DNA of 64,000 bases from Alphaproteobacteria bacterium (GCA_040218575.1 JAVJRE010000007.1:186001-250000), one strand, 5' to 3'. Shown: positions 36,440 through 47,634, numbered from the stretch's first letter. Numbers and translations are program-made. Notes: a model not told the origin generated them from the letters alone.

Positions 36440-37440
36440 CCGACCAGACCAGCCTTAGCTCCCGCTCGAGCGCCGGCCCGAGCGACGGTGATATGGCCGG
36501 CTCGCCGTTGCAGCGGCTGCGCCAGATCATGGCCCGCCTGCGCGACCCGGTGACCGGCTGCCCGTGGGACGTCCGCCAGACCTTTGCCACCATCGCCCCC
36601 TACACCATCGAGGAAGCCTATGAAGTGGCCGACGCGGTGGCGCGCGGCACCATGGCGGACCTCCGTGACGAGCTGGGCGACCTTCTGCTGCAGGTGGTCT
36701 TTCATGCGCGCATGGCGGAAGAAGCCGGCGCTTTCGATTTCGACGCCGTTGCCACCGCCATCGGTGACAAGCTGGTCCGCCGCCACCCCCATGTGTTCGG
36801 CCAGCCGGGCGCGACAACTACCGGCCAGATGGCCGGGCCCGGCGCTTCCGGCGATGATAGTGAAGCCAGCGGCGGCGGCGAGCGGCCGTGGGAGGCGCAG
36901 AAAGCCGCCGAACGGGCCGCCCGTGCCGCCGCCGCCGGTATGCGGCCGGGGGTGCTGGACGACGTGCCGCTTGCCCTGCCCGCCCTGGCCCGGGCGGAAA
37001 AGCTGCAGCGGCGGGCCGCCCGGGTGGGCTTTGACTGGCCCGACCTGAAGCCAGTGGTGGCCAAGCTGCACGAGGAAGTTGGCGAGCTGGAGGCCGAGGT
37101 GGCGCGTCTCGGCAACACCCGGCGGAACAGGCCGGCCGACCACCGGGAAGGTGGCTCTGAGGCGGCGCCTGACGCCCGTCTGGCCGAAGAAGCGGGTGAT
37201 GTTCTGTTCGCCGCGGTCAATGTGCTGCGCCATCTGGGCCTTGACAGCGAATCCGCCTTGCGCGACGCCAACAGCAAGTTTACCCGGCGCTTTCAGGCCA
37301 TTGAGGAGATGCTGGCCGGGCGCGGACTGAAGCCGGAGGATGTGGACCTGGCCGAGCTGGAGGCCTGCTGGCAGGCGGCCAAAAAACGACATTCACCGAG
37401 CCCTGTCGAACCAGAACCGAAACGCCGGGAACGCCCATGA
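36436..37440 (+). CDS. mazG: MazG nucleoside triphosphate pyrophosphohydrolase with inserted linkers
   Basis: A 334-residue all-alpha NTP pyrophosphohydrolase with two MazG modules. CPWDVRQTFATIAPYTIEEAYEV and DELGDLLLQVVFHA form the first, and EEVGELEAEV with EEAGDVLFAAVNVLRH the second, each with the EExxE and ExxD metal-binding pattern. At about 334 residues it is some 70 longer than the E. coli protein, partly because of a Gly/Ser/Pro-rich insertion around residues 122-150. It cleaves NTPs to NMP and pyrophosphate, limiting aberrant nucleotides and influencing ppGpp levels in some bacteria. It overlaps the next gene by four bases. Confidence 0.9.
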   Translation: MTDQTSLSSRSSAGPSDGDMAGSPLQRLRQIMARLRDPVTGCPWDVRQTFATIAPYTIEEAYEVADAVARGTMADLRDELGDLLLQVVFHARMAEEAGAFDFDAVATAIGDKLVRRHPHVFGQPGATTTGQMAGPGASGDDSEASGGGERPWEAQKAAERAARAAAAGMRPGVLDDVPLALPALARAEKLQRRAARVGFDWPDLKPVVAKLHEEVGELEAEVARLGNTRRNRPADHREGGSEAAPDARLAEEAGDVLFAAVNVLRHLGLDSESALRDANSKFTRRFQAIEEMLAGRGLKPEDVDLAELEACWQAAKKRHSPSPVEPEPKRRERP

Positions 37441-38585
37441 CCCGTATTGGCCAGATCAATATCCGCCCTCTCCTGCTGCCGCTGCGTCAGCCCTACCACT
37501 GGGCCTTCGGCACCAAGACCCACTTCGCGGTCAACCTGGTGGAGGCGGTGGCCGATGACGGAACCCGTGGCTATGGCGAATGCACGGTGGCGCCGGATCA
37601 GGCGGCGTTGAAACTGATCCTGGAGCGGCTCAAGCGGCACTTCATCGGCGCTTCTCCCTATGATGTGGCGGCGCTGATCCGCCGTGCTTTCAGCGCCGAT
37701 TATGCCGGGCACGGCGCCAGCGTGTTACGCGCGGCCAATCAGGTCTTCTCCGGTCTCGACATGGCCATGTGGGACCTGCAGGGCCGCCTCTCGGGCCGCC
37801 CGGTGCATGACCTGTTCGGCGGCTCACATCACGAGCGGATTGGCTATTTCTACTTTCTGCAGGGCGATACGCCGGAAGAACTGGCAGCCGATGCCGCGCA
37901 CGGCGCCGGCCAGGGAGAACGGGTGTTCTATCTGAAGGCCGGCCGCGGCGAGGCGCTGGACCTGGCGACGACGGCGGCGGTCCGCCGGGAAATCGGCGAT
38001 GCCCGGCTGCGCCTGGACGCCAATGAGGCGTGGGACCCGCAGACCGCCATCACCATGTGCCGCAAGCTGGAGCGCTTCGATATCGACTTCATCGAGCAAC
38101 CGACCGCGGCCCAGAGCATCGAGGCCATGGCCCATGTGCGTAGCGCGGTCGGCATTCCCATCGTCGCCGATCAGGCGGCCTTTACCCTGTTCGATGTCTA
38201 TGAAATCTGTCGCCTGCGGGCGGCCGACATGATCTGCATCGGTCCGCGCGAGATCGGCGGCATCCAGCCCATGATGAAGGCCGCGGCCGTGGCCGAGGCG
38301 GCGGGTCTCAAGATCTGTATTCACAGCTCCTTCACCTCGGGCATCACCACCTGTGCCGAGCATCATATCGCCCGCGCCATTCCCAACCTGGACGACGGTA
38401 ATCAGATCATGTGGCAGCTCCTGCGGAATGACCTGGTAGCGACGCCGGACCTCCGTCCGCACGAGGGCTGGCTGACCCTGCCGGAGGCGCCGGGTCTTGG
38501 CTTCACGCTGGATGAGGAAGCCCTGGTGGAGGCGGAGGCGCTTTACCACGCAGAGGCCCACCACCCAGAGAGCGGGCGGGCCTAA
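37437..38585 (+). CDS. Mandelate racemase/muconate-lactonizing enzyme family protein
   Basis: A 382-residue enolase-superfamily protein. The capping domain is followed by a barrel with metal ligands in LRLDANEAW (Asp), FIEQPTA (Glu) and PIVADQAA (Asp). The catalytic Lys lies in YLKAGRG, where the usual first Lys of K-x-K is Tyr, and His in CIHSSFTSG is in the region of the third acid/base. Such enzymes abstract the alpha-proton of carboxylates, giving racemisation, dehydration or cycloisomerisation. The substrate is not assignable. Coupling to mazG is by a four-base overlap. Confidence 0.87.
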   Translation: MTRIGQINIRPLLLPLRQPYHWAFGTKTHFAVNLVEAVADDGTRGYGECTVAPDQAALKLILERLKRHFIGASPYDVAALIRRAFSADYAGHGASVLRAANQVFSGLDMAMWDLQGRLSGRPVHDLFGGSHHERIGYFYFLQGDTPEELAADAAHGAGQGERVFYLKAGRGEALDLATTAAVRREIGDARLRLDANEAWDPQTAITMCRKLERFDIDFIEQPTAAQSIEAMAHVRSAVGIPIVADQAAFTLFDVYEICRLRAADMICIGPREIGGIQPMMKAAAVAEAAGLKICIHSSFTSGITTCAEHHIARAIPNLDDGNQIMWQLLRNDLVATPDLRPHEGWLTLPEAPGLGFTLDEEALVEAEALYHAEAHHPESGRA

Positions 38586-38617
38586 CCACGCCCGGCCGGT
38601 GAGTGAGCCTCAAACGG

Positions 38618-40054
38618 TCAACCGCCCCAGACCGCAGGCGTTTCTTCAAGCCAGCGCCCTGCCCCGGCGCGACCTACGGCGGCCGCCGCCTCCGTTTCAG
38701 CAGCGGCCAGAATCGCAGACTCCACGACCGCCAGAGGCTGACGACCGTGCATCAACAGGCGACCGCCGGCGATGACCGTATCCACGTCCGCGGCATTGGC
38801 AAAGTGGACTGTCTGGGCCACTGGCATGACAAAGGGCGTAAGGTGCGGTCGGGCCACGTCCAGAAGAATGATGTCCGCGACCTTGCCCGTCTCGATACTG
38901 CCGATGTGCTGGTCCAGGCCCAGCGCCGCCGCAGCACCAATGGTGGTCATGGCCAGGGCCTGACCGGCCGACAATATGTCAGGGTCGCGAAAGTGGCGGC
39001 GGTGATAGTGCAGGCACTGGGTCATGTGGCGGAACATATCGACGCCACGATCCGGTGCGGCGGCATCCGAACCAATGGCCACACGCACACCCATGGCGAG
39101 CAGTTCCGGCACCGGACAGCGGCCATGAATCGCGGCGATGGCATTGGGGTTATGGACGATAGCCGACCCGCTGTCGCGAACCGCCGTAATGTCCGCCTCA
39201 CTCAGGTCAATGGCGTGTGACAGCAGGGCGTGGGGGCCAAGCAGGCCATAGTCCCGCATACGCTCCGGGTCACCTGTCTTGTGGCCATCCTGGACAAACA
39301 TCACCTGGTGCTCCGCCCGCACCGCCGCGGCGCGAGCGACCATCGCCTTGATCTCTGCTGCGCCGCTGGCATCGGCCAGATCGGCCGCGCGATAAACCGG
39401 CAGGAACAGCGCAATGCCCGTGCCCCGGCCCAGCGGATCGTGGCGGCGGCGCATCAGATCCTCGGCCACCGCCATCTGCCCGGCAAAGCTCACCACCAGG
39501 TCGTGGTCGACCGTGCCGCCATTGCCGGTGGCGAGACGCCTGAACGCCTTGGGAAAGGGCGCCCTGCCCGGTCCCACCGCGACAATGGTGCGCAGGCCTG
39601 ATTCCTCCACCGCATCCAGGTGGGCGTCGCCATAGGCGGCCTCGTCCGTGCGCATCACGTCGGTTGCCCCACCCAGCAGGCTGACTGCCGTGGTAACCCC
39701 CGCCTTGAGACGTTCCAGCAGGGACAATCGGGCATCAGCCTGCCAGAAGCCGACCGTCGAGCCCCGCGCATAGATTTCTTCCAGCACATCGTTCCATGCC
39801 TGGCCCGCATGCATGGCCAGCGTCCGCACCAGATTGTGGCCGGCATGGTTGTGGGCATCGATCAGGCCAGGCAACACGACCCGGTTGCGGCCATCGAGCA
39901 TGGTCGCGGCGTTGAGCCCGTCGACGCCGAAATCGGCCATGGGCGCAACCGCTTCGATCACGCCGTTGGCAATACGCACACCGGCGTCATGCAGCACCCG
40001 ACGGCCGGCGTCCATGGTGATGACCGTGGCATTGCTGATGGACAGGTCGGTCAT
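38618..40054 (-). CDS. Amidohydrolase family protein (ATZ/TRZ/chlorohydrolase type)
   Basis: A 478-residue metal-dependent deaminase-like hydrolase. DAHNHAGHN gives the first two metal ligands, QDGHKTGD the third, LLSHAIDLS the fourth, and IGSDAAAPD the catalytic Asp. The flanking beta-sandwich segments VVLPGLIDAHNH and IGSIETGKVADIILLD are typical of the ATZ/TRZ family that deaminates or dechlorinates purines and triazines. It lies 36 bases downstream of the 3-hydroxyisobutyrate dehydrogenase-like gene on the same strand and convergent with the enolase-superfamily gene. The substrate is unknown. Confidence 0.87.
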   Translation of the reverse strand: MTDLSISNATVITMDAGRRVLHDAGVRIANGVIEAVAPMADFGVDGLNAATMLDGRNRVVLPGLIDAHNHAGHNLVRTLAMHAGQAWNDVLEEIYARGSTVGFWQADARLSLLERLKAGVTTAVSLLGGATDVMRTDEAAYGDAHLDAVEESGLRTIVAVGPGRAPFPKAFRRLATGNGGTVDHDLVVSFAGQMAVAEDLMRRRHDPLGRGTGIALFLPVYRAADLADASGAAEIKAMVARAAAVRAEHQVMFVQDGHKTGDPERMRDYGLLGPHALLSHAIDLSEADITAVRDSGSAIVHNPNAIAAIHGRCPVPELLAMGVRVAIGSDAAAPDRGVDMFRHMTQCLHYHRRHFRDPDILSAGQALAMTTIGAAAALGLDQHIGSIETGKVADIILLDVARPHLTPFVMPVAQTVHFANAADVDTVIAGGRLLMHGRQPLAVVESAILAAAETEAAAAVGRAGAGRWLEETPAVWGG

Positions 40055-40090
40055 GGCGGCTGGTGGGCGGGTGTTGACGGCATAAAGCGG

Positions 40091-40969
40091 CTAGTCGTGG
40101 CGCAGAAGGTGGATCAAGCTGGAGGTATCCCAGCGCGAACCGCCGCGCGCCTGGACCTGGGCATAGAACTGGTCAACCAGGGCGGTCACCGGAAGGCGCG
40201 CGCCGTTGCGGCCGGCCTCTTCCAGGACAATGCCCAGATCCTTGCGCATCCAATCCACCGCAAAGCCGAAATCATACTTGTCGGCAATCATGGTCGTGGC
40301 GCGATTTTCCATCTGCCAGGACTGGGCCGCGCCCTTGCTGATAACCTCTATGACGCGGGCCATGTCCAGTCCCGCGCGCTGCCCGAAATTGATCGCCTCG
40401 GACAGGCCCTGGACCAGGCCGGCAATGCAGATCTGGTTGACCATCTTAGCGAGCTGGCCGTTGCCGGCGGCGCCAAGATGGGTGACCGAGCGGCCATAAG
40501 CCTGCATCACCGGGGCGGCCCTGGCGAAGGCTTCGTCGCCGCCGCCGACCATAATGGTAAGAACGCCGTTCTCGGCTCCGGCCTGACCACCGGAGACCGG
40601 TGCGTCGAGCACACCGATGCCGCGATCCTGACCGATGGCCGCCAGCTCGCGCGCAATATCGGCCGACACCGTGGTGTGGTCCACGAAGACCGCGCCCGCC
40701 GCCATGCCGGCAAAAACACCGTCATCACCCAGCACCACGCTGCGCAGATCATCGTCATTGCCAACGCAGGCCATGACGAACTCCGCACCACCAGCCGCCG
40801 CCGCCGGCGTCGCGGCGACCGTGCCACCGTGCTCCGCCGCCCACTTCCGGGCCTTGGCGGAAGTCCGGTTATAGACCGTCACATCATGGCCCGCCGCTGC
40901 AAGGTGGCCGGCCATGGGATAACCCATGACCCCCATTCCGATGAACGCGACCCTGCGCCGTTCCGCCAT
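40091..40969 (-). CDS. NAD(P)-dependent beta-hydroxyacid dehydrogenase (3-hydroxyisobutyrate dehydrogenase-like)
   Basis: A 292-residue protein of the HIBADH/tartronate semialdehyde reductase family. The nucleotide-binding motif is AFIGMGVMGYPMAGHL, the substrate-binding motif DAPVSGGQAGAENG, and the catalytic Lys lies in GNGQLAKMVNQI. NRT after the second strand suggests NADP preference. The reaction is reversible oxidation of a beta-hydroxyacid to a semialdehyde. It is probably co-transcribed with the downstream amidohydrolase. Confidence 0.9.
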   Translation of the reverse strand: MAERRRVAFIGMGVMGYPMAGHLAAAGHDVTVYNRTSAKARKWAAEHGGTVAATPAAAAGGAEFVMACVGNDDDLRSVVLGDDGVFAGMAAGAVFVDHTTVSADIARELAAIGQDRGIGVLDAPVSGGQAGAENGVLTIMVGGGDEAFARAAPVMQAYGRSVTHLGAAGNGQLAKMVNQICIAGLVQGLSEAINFGQRAGLDMARVIEVISKGAAQSWQMENRATTMIADKYDFGFAVDWMRKDLGIVLEEAGRNGARLPVTALVDQFYAQVQARGGSRWDTSSLIHLLRHD

Positions 40970-41084
40970 ATCCCGCCTCCGTGAATTGTCTCTGCCCGAC
41001 TATAGCCAGCCGCTTGCGCGCGGCTCAATCGGCCGCACCTGAACGGCCCGTCAGGCGAACAGACCCACCAATCGAACCGCCCGA

Positions 41085-41906
41085 TCAATCAAAAAGAACC
41101 GCGCGAACGGCGTGCCATGACGGCGCGTCGGGCGCCAGCAGGATGGGCCCCTCACGCAAGGTCGGCCGATAGTCGTCGCCGTCCACCAGACGTCCCTCGC
41201 CGCCGGCCTCGGCGTGCAGCAAGACCCCGGCCGCATGATCCCACGGCATAAGACGGCGATAGAGTATGAAATCCATACGGCCGGTCAGCAGGTCGAGATA
41301 TTCCCGGCCCGCCATGCGCAACGGGCGCAAACCCGGCAGGTCCGCCGCCCGCCGCTCCAGCGCCTTGCGCTCGGCCGGTGGAAAATAACCAAGACCGAGC
41401 GAGCCCCGCAAATCGCTCGCTTCGCCACCGGCCGACAGCGTGGCTGGCGCGCCGTTGACCGTGCTCCCCTGTCCGGCCTGGCCCATGGCCAGCTCATCGG
41501 CGACCGGGTCATAGATCCAGCCGGCGCGCGTCCGGCCGGCCACCGCGAGCGCGACGATCACCGTGAAGCCGGGCTTGCCTCGCGCGAAGCTGCGGGTGCC
41601 GTCCACCGGATCAATAATCCAGGCGGGCGCCGCGTCAGCCAGCCGGTCGAGCAGGCCAGGATTGGCCGCCGTGGCCTCTTCGCCGACCACAACCGAACCG
41701 GGCAGAAGAGCGCGCAGATGTTGTTCCAGAAACCGCTCCGACGCCTCATCGGCAATGGTGACGAGGTCGTGTGGGCCGGTTTTCTCCCGTATTTCGTGGG
41801 CCGCAAGGCGTTGAAACCGCGGCATGATCTCTTCCGCGGCCACTTGCCGGAGAAGATCGGCCACGCGTTGCGGATCGGGCATCACTGTCACGTCTCTCGT
41901 CTCCAT
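41085..41906 (-). CDS. Inositol monophosphatase family protein (CysQ/HisN-like)
   Basis: About 273 residues of the lithium-sensitive phosphatase fold. GEEATAANPG, IIDPVDGTRSFARG (the DPxDG metal motif) and LMPWDHAAGVLLHAEAGG (the WDxAA motif) are diagnostic. Relatives dephosphorylate inositol phosphates, histidinol phosphate or 3'-phosphoadenosine 5'-phosphate, and the exact substrate is unclear. Start alternatives are ATG 41906 (used here) and ATG 41882. The gene is minus strand and followed downstream by the 3-hydroxyisobutyrate dehydrogenase-like gene after 115 bases. Confidence 0.87.
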   Translation of the reverse strand: METRDVTVMPDPQRVADLLRQVAAEEIMPRFQRLAAHEIREKTGPHDLVTIADEASERFLEQHLRALLPGSVVVGEEATAANPGLLDRLADAAPAWIIDPVDGTRSFARGKPGFTVIVALAVAGRTRAGWIYDPVADELAMGQAGQGSTVNGAPATLSAGGEASDLRGSLGLGYFPPAERKALERRAADLPGLRPLRMAGREYLDLLTGRMDFILYRRLMPWDHAAGVLLHAEAGGEGRLVDGDDYRPTLREGPILLAPDAPSWHAVRAVLFD

Positions 41907-42010
41907 TCCTTGGCGCCGGCGGAGCACCGGCTGCCAGCGGCGGGAAGCGTATGTGTCCGGCGGTCAGAGTAGGCCGACCATAGCACGGCCAAAGACCAGC
42001 CCTGGCCCAA

Positions 42011-42041
42011 AGGAAAAGGGCCGCGCCAGGCGCGACCCTTT
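42011..42041 (-). terminator. Intrinsic terminator of the groESL operon
   Basis: On the minus strand AAAGGGTCGCGCC pairs with GGCGCGGCCCTTT (one G-U pair), making a long stem with a very short loop, followed by TTTCCTTT. It lies 68 bases past the groEL stop. Confidence 0.8.
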
Positions 42042-42108
42042 CCCATTCCTCACGTGCGAGGTGCCTCTTGCGAGGCATCCTCTGGCGAGGACGGTCCGGC
42101 AATCAGGC

Positions 42109-43785
<1,677 letters not shown>

Positions 43786-44073
43786 TTAGGCGATCACGCC
43801 CATGATGTCGGATTCGCGCATGATCAGCACGTTCTTGCCGTCGATCTTGACCTCGGTGCCCGACCATTTGCCGTAGAGCACCCGATCTCCCTTCTTGACG
43901 TCGAGCGGCGTAATCTTGCCGTCTTCCCCGCGAGACCCCGGACCAACGGCGAGAACCTCGCCTTCCATTGGCTTTTCCTGAGCCGTGTCGGGAATGATGA
44001 TGCCGCCGGCCGTACGCTCTTCGGCCTCGATAGCGCGAATCATCACCCGGTCATGCAGTGGACGAAACTTCAT
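43786..44073 (-). CDS. groES: Co-chaperonin GroES
   Basis: A 95-residue Hsp10. It opens [20 protein letters not shown], contains the mobile loop [15 protein letters not shown] that contacts GroEL, and ends in [20 protein letters not shown] plus a short tail. It caps GroEL. It is the first gene of the operon and lies 116 bases from the CIRCE element. Confidence 0.98.
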   Translation of the reverse strand: MKFRPLHDRVMIRAIEAEERTAGGIIIPDTAQEKPMEGEVLAVGPGSRGEDGKITPLDVKKGDRVLYGKWSGTEVKIDGKNVLIMRESDIMGVIA

Positions 44074-44189
44074 TGACGCTTCCCTTCAATCCTTGGCTGC
44101 CGGTGCTGGCGACTCAGGCCGACGACAGGCCGGAAATCCAGCCTCTGCGTACACCTGCCCGCCTGCCGGCGCGCCATTGCCATGGTGAT

Positions 44190-44216
44190 TTAGCACTCAC
44201 TCTTCGACAGTGCTAA
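44190..44216. promoter_or_regulatory. CIRCE operator (HrcA-binding site)
   Basis: TTAGCACTC, nine bases, then CAGTGCTAA: one mismatch to the TTAGCACTC-N9-GAGTGCTAA consensus. It lies just downstream of the groES promoter, so HrcA binding would block transcription until heat shock. Confidence 0.96.
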
Positions 44217-44224
44217 CAATCGGC

Positions 44225-44252
44225 AATATAGGGATTGAAAACCCACTGTCAA
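44225..44252 (-). promoter_or_regulatory. groESL promoter, sigma-70 type
   Basis: On the minus strand TTGACA (44247-44252) and TATATT (44225-44230) are separated by 16 bases, a near-consensus housekeeping promoter. The CIRCE operator begins 8 bases downstream of the -10 and covers the start site, a classic repressor arrangement. Confidence 0.85.
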
Positions 44253-44358
44253 TACGCCCGAGGCGGCCTTCGCATGGCGTCAACCGTCGCGAGCTTCCAA
44301 CGTGCCCTTCCAATATGATTCGGCAGGACCTAGGAGGTTTAACCGTTATATATTAATG

Positions 44359-45765
44359 TTATAGTATTGATTCTTTATGCGTTGACTGAAGTCTGGCCGC
44401 ATCAGACTGAGCCAGGCTGACCCGCAGCCGCATACCCTGAGCGCCCTCGTCATGACGCGACAGGATACGCCCGCGCCGGTACAGCCAGGCGAGAGTCGCC
44501 CCGTCATCATTGGCCAGGCGGATATCCAGCACGCGACGGTCGCCGGCCAAAGCTTCATCAATCACCGCCAGCAAACGGTCCAGCCCGCGGCCTGAAACAG
44601 CCGATACCGGAATCGCGCCGTCGCCGGCCGACACCCCCTCCGGCAACAGATCCATCTTGTTGGCCACTTCGATCACCGGCGGCATCTGTGATCCGTCAGC
44701 GCCGTCCCCCGCTCCGCCGACGAGATCCTCCAGAACCTGCAGCACGTCGGCCTTCTGCGCCGCGCTTTCGCTATGGGCGATGTCGCGCACATGCAAAAGC
44801 AGGTCGGCCGAACGCACTTCCTCCAGGGTCGCCCGGAAAGCAGCGATCAGCTCGGTCGGCAGCCGGGAAATGAACCCAACGGTGTCCGACAGAACGATGG
44901 TCCGGCCCGACGGCAGGTCGAGCCGGCGCATGGTCGGGTCGAGGGTGGCAAACAGCATGTCCTTGGCGTCCACATGGGCCTTGGTCAACGCATTGAAGAG
45001 CGTCGATTTCCCGGCATTGGTATAGCCAACCAGCGCCACCACCGCGACCTGACCACGCTGACGGGCGCGGCGGTGAAGGCTCCGCGTCCGCACAACGCCG
45101 GCAAGGTCACGCTTGATGCGCTCAATGCGTTCATCGATCAGCCGACGGTCGATTTCGAGCTGACTTTCACCGGGCCCGCCAAGGAAGCCGAAGCCGCCGC
45201 GCTGGCGCTCCAGATGGGTCCAGGTCCGGACCAGGCGGCTGCGCTGCCAGGTGAGCGCCGCCAGCTCCACCTGCAGGCGCCCTTCATGGGTGCGGGCGCG
45301 GTCACCAAAAATCTCCAGAATCAATGCGGTTCGGTCAATCACCTTGACGGCCAGCGCCTGCTCCAGATTGCGCTGCTGCACCGGGCTGATACGGGCATCC
45401 ATGATGACCAGGGCGATATTCTGGGCGGCGATCTCTTCGGCCAGACGCTCCACCACGCCACGACCAAGGAAGGTGGCCGGGCGCACCTGATCGAGGCGAT
45501 GGCATTCGGCGCGGACAACCCGGACACCGATGGCCTCGGCCAGACCGACCGCCTCGGCCAGACGGGCCTCCGGCTCGCGGGCCACCACATTCGCGGCCTG
45601 GTCATGCCTGGACCTGCCGCGGCCGGCTGAACGCACGACCGGATGCAGGACAAGGGCGCGGACCTCCGACGGTTCGCCGGCGCCAATGGTTCCGGTCAGG
45701 TCCGGCTCAGTCAGGTTGCTCGTCTGAATCCTCCCGGTCCCCGTCGAACAACTGAATCGGCACAC
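44359..45765 (-). CDS. hflX: GTPase HflX (start uncertain)
   Basis: An Obg/HflX-superfamily GTPase. The N-terminal ribosome-binding domain includes [13 protein letters not shown] and [16 protein letters not shown], and the conserved [13 protein letters not shown] comes before the G domain. G1 is [10 protein letters not shown]3 DTVGFI, and G4 NKMD. It splits or rescues stalled 70S ribosomes. The reading frame has no good ATG: the nearest start, GTG at 45765, lies 59 bases inside hfq, and later choices are CTG or a GTG inside the domain. Translation may be coupled to hfq. An AT-rich tail follows the gene. Confidence 0.9.
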   Translation of the reverse strand: MCRFSCSTGTGRIQTSNLTEPDLTGTIGAGEPSEVRALVLHPVVRSAGRGRSRHDQAANVVAREPEARLAEAVGLAEAIGVRVVRAECHRLDQVRPATFLGRGVVERLAEEIAAQNIALVIMDARISPVQQRNLEQALAVKVIDRTALILEIFGDRARTHEGRLQVELAALTWQRSRLVRTWTHLERQRGGFGFLGGPGESQLEIDRRLIDERIERIKRDLAGVVRTRSLHRRARQRGQVAVVALVGYTNAGKSTLFNALTKAHVDAKDMLFATLDPTMRRLDLPSGRTIVLSDTVGFISRLPTELIAAFRATLEEVRSADLLLHVRDIAHSESAAQKADVLQVLEDLVGGAGDGADGSQMPPVIEVANKMDLLPEGVSAGDGAIPVSAVSGRGLDRLLAVIDEALAGDRRVLDIRLANDDGATLAWLYRRGRILSRHDEGAQGMRLRVSLAQSDAARLQSTHKESIL

Positions 45766-45967
45766 CCGGCATGACCGTGGAGATGGCGTGCTTGTAGACC
45801 AGTTGAGAATGCCCTTCCCGCCGGAGCAGGATCGAGAAATTGTCGAACCATGTGATGACACCCTGCAATTTCACGCCATTCACCAGAAACACCGTCACCG
45901 GAGTCTTTGCCTTGCGCACATGATTTAGAAACGTGTCCTGCAGGTTCTGCGACCGATCACTTGCCAT
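45707..45967 (-). CDS. hfq: RNA chaperone Hfq
   Basis: An 86-residue Sm-like protein. It starts [20 protein letters not shown], then has Sm1 ([19 protein letters not shown]) and Sm2 (YKHAISTV). It forms a hexamer that pairs small RNAs with mRNAs and is linked in many alphaproteobacteria to nitrogen control. The ATG at 45967 was chosen because it gives the canonical N-terminus. The C-terminal acidic tail ([12 protein letters not shown]) overlaps the hflX frame. Confidence 0.97.
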   Translation of the reverse strand: MASDRSQNLQDTFLNHVRKAKTPVTVFLVNGVKLQGVITWFDNFSILLRREGHSQLVYKHAISTVMPGVPIQLFDGDREDSDEQPD

Positions 45968-46070
45968 TTTTCCCGTCCGCCGGCCCACAGGATGATTTGA
46001 TCCCGATTGCCCGGCGCCCCCCGTTTGCGCCCGTCGCTATGATGCGACTTCAGGCGTTGACCAAGCTTAC

Positions 46071-46751
46071 CTAGGCCAGACCCACATGGGAAACCAGTTC
46101 ATGGGTGGCGGTCAGGCGAAGGCGCGGAGGAAAAGCCCCTGTCTGTGCGTTGGAATGGCTGTTTTCCGCCACCAGCACCGGCAGACAGCCGGACCGGTGG
46201 GCGCATTCCAGGTCAATGATTGAATCACCGACAAACCAGACATCGCTCCCCGGGGCCATATGGCCCGGCGCAAGGGCCATGAGGACGGGGGCGATGTCCG
46301 GCTTGTCGGCGGGCGCATCGCCGGACCCGATCATGGCGCCGAAAAAGTGCTCCCAGCCCAGCTTCGCCACCTCCGCCCGCAAGGTCGCCCCGACCTTGTT
46401 GGACACCAGGCACATGTAGATGCCGGCCCCATGCAGGCGGGCCAGCGCCGCCGCCGTACCGGCCAACGGCGTCAGCCGGTCGAGATGGCGCTCCAGGAAA
46501 GTCTGCAAGTAGATGCTTCGCGCTTCCTGCCAGCGCTCACCATAGATACGGGGAAAGCGGTCGCGCAGCGATTCGTGGGCCGTCGCCTGGAGTTCCGCAA
46601 GCGATACCTCCGGCAGGTCCAGCGCCCTATGAGTCGCGGCATAGGCCTCGTGAATCAGCGGCCATGAGTCGACCAGGGTATTGTCCCAGTCGAAAACGAT
46701 AGCCCGCGGACGGCCTGGCGCAAACGAGGGCTCCGGCGGTTGGTCTGACAC
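46071..46751 (-). CDS. HAD-family hydrolase (phosphoglycolate phosphatase-like)
   Basis: About 226 residues. Motif I is IVFDWDNTLVDSW, motif II is in YMCLVSNKVG, the Lys/motif III region is DAPADKPDIAPVL, and motif IV is WFVGDSIIDLECA. A helical cap lies between motifs I and II, placing it near Gph-type phosphatases. The start is probably GTG at 46751, four bases after the aminotransferase stop. The substrate is not known. It interrupts the aminotransferase-hfq order of this run. Confidence 0.85.
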   Translation of the reverse strand: MSDQPPEPSFAPGRPRAIVFDWDNTLVDSWPLIHEAYAATHRALDLPEVSLAELQATAHESLRDRFPRIYGERWQEARSIYLQTFLERHLDRLTPLAGTAAALARLHGAGIYMCLVSNKVGATLRAEVAKLGWEHFFGAMIGSGDAPADKPDIAPVLMALAPGHMAPGSDVWFVGDSIIDLECAHRSGCLPVLVAENSHSNAQTGAFPPRLRLTATHELVSHVGLA

Positions 46752-46755
46752 GATG

Positions 46756-47616
46756 TCAGGCCGCCGGCGCACGATCCATGAAGTCCATATACAGCGAGCG
46801 CAACCGCAGCGCGATCGTCCCGGGGCGACCGTTGCCGACCACCGCATCATCGATCTGGACAATAGGCAGCACGTAGTTGGTGGCGCTGGTCAGAAAGGCT
46901 TCGCGGGCGCCGCGCGCCTCTTCCAGCGTAAAGCGGCGCTCTTCCACCTCCATGCCATGCGCCCGCGCCACTGCCAGCAGCGAGGCGCGGGTGATGCCGC
47001 CCAGAATGTCATGGGTGGTCGGGTGCGTGATCAATCGTCCATCGCGGTCAACAATCCAGGCGTTGGTTGCGGTGCCTTCAGTAACAAAGCCATCCGGCGT
47101 CACCTGCCAGGCTTCGACCGCGCCCGCCTCGATGGCCGCCTGTTTACCCAGCACATTCGGCAATAGCGAAATGGACTTGATGTCACGCCGCGACCAGCGA
47201 ATATCGGGGATGGAGATTACCCTGGCGCCCTCTTCAACAAGCGAGGCTTTCTGCGGCGGAACCCGCTTGGCGGAAACCACAATGGAGGGCGCGACCCCCT
47301 TGGGAAACGGATGATCGCGCCGCGCCACGCCGCGCGTCACCTGCATATAGACCATGCCATTGCGAATGCGGTTGCGCCGGACAATCTGCCGCATAACAAA
47401 CTGCAGTGAGGGGCGAGTCATGGGCTCGGCAATACGCAACTCCGCCAGCGACCGGTCCAGACGATCGAGATGGCCTGCTTCATCCACCATACGGCCGCGC
47501 CAAACGGTGACCACCTCATAGACACCATCGGCAAACTGGTAGCCACGATCCTCTATATGAACCGCGGCTTCCGCCTGCGGCACATAGCGCCCGTTGACGA
47601 AGGCGATCCGACTCAT
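46756..47616 (-). CDS. dat: D-amino acid aminotransferase-like class IV transaminase
   Basis: A 286-residue PLP fold-type IV enzyme. It opens FVNGRYVPQAEAAVHIEDRGYQFADGVYE; the PLP-binding Lys lies in DIKSISLLPNVLGKQ; FVTEGTATNAWIV binds the phosphate. D-amino acid transaminase and branched-chain transaminase share this signature; the IEDRGYQF region and gene order in alphaproteobacteria favour the D-amino acid type. It follows trkA on the same strand. Confidence 0.85.
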   Translation of the reverse strand: MSRIAFVNGRYVPQAEAAVHIEDRGYQFADGVYEVVTVWRGRMVDEAGHLDRLDRSLAELRIAEPMTRPSLQFVMRQIVRRNRIRNGMVYMQVTRGVARRDHPFPKGVAPSIVVSAKRVPPQKASLVEEGARVISIPDIRWSRRDIKSISLLPNVLGKQAAIEAGAVEAWQVTPDGFVTEGTATNAWIVDRDGRLITHPTTHDILGGITRASLLAVARAHGMEVEERRFTLEEARGAREAFLTSATNYVLPIVQIDDAVVGNGRPGTIALRLRSLYMDFMDRAPAA

Positions 47617-47634
47617 GCCCCGTGACTCCCGTTT

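Noticed and set aside
39620-40984. 454-codon plus-strand frame opposite the 3-hydroxyisobutyrate dehydrogenase and amidohydrolase
   Set aside because: Antisense of two genes with intact catalytic motifs.
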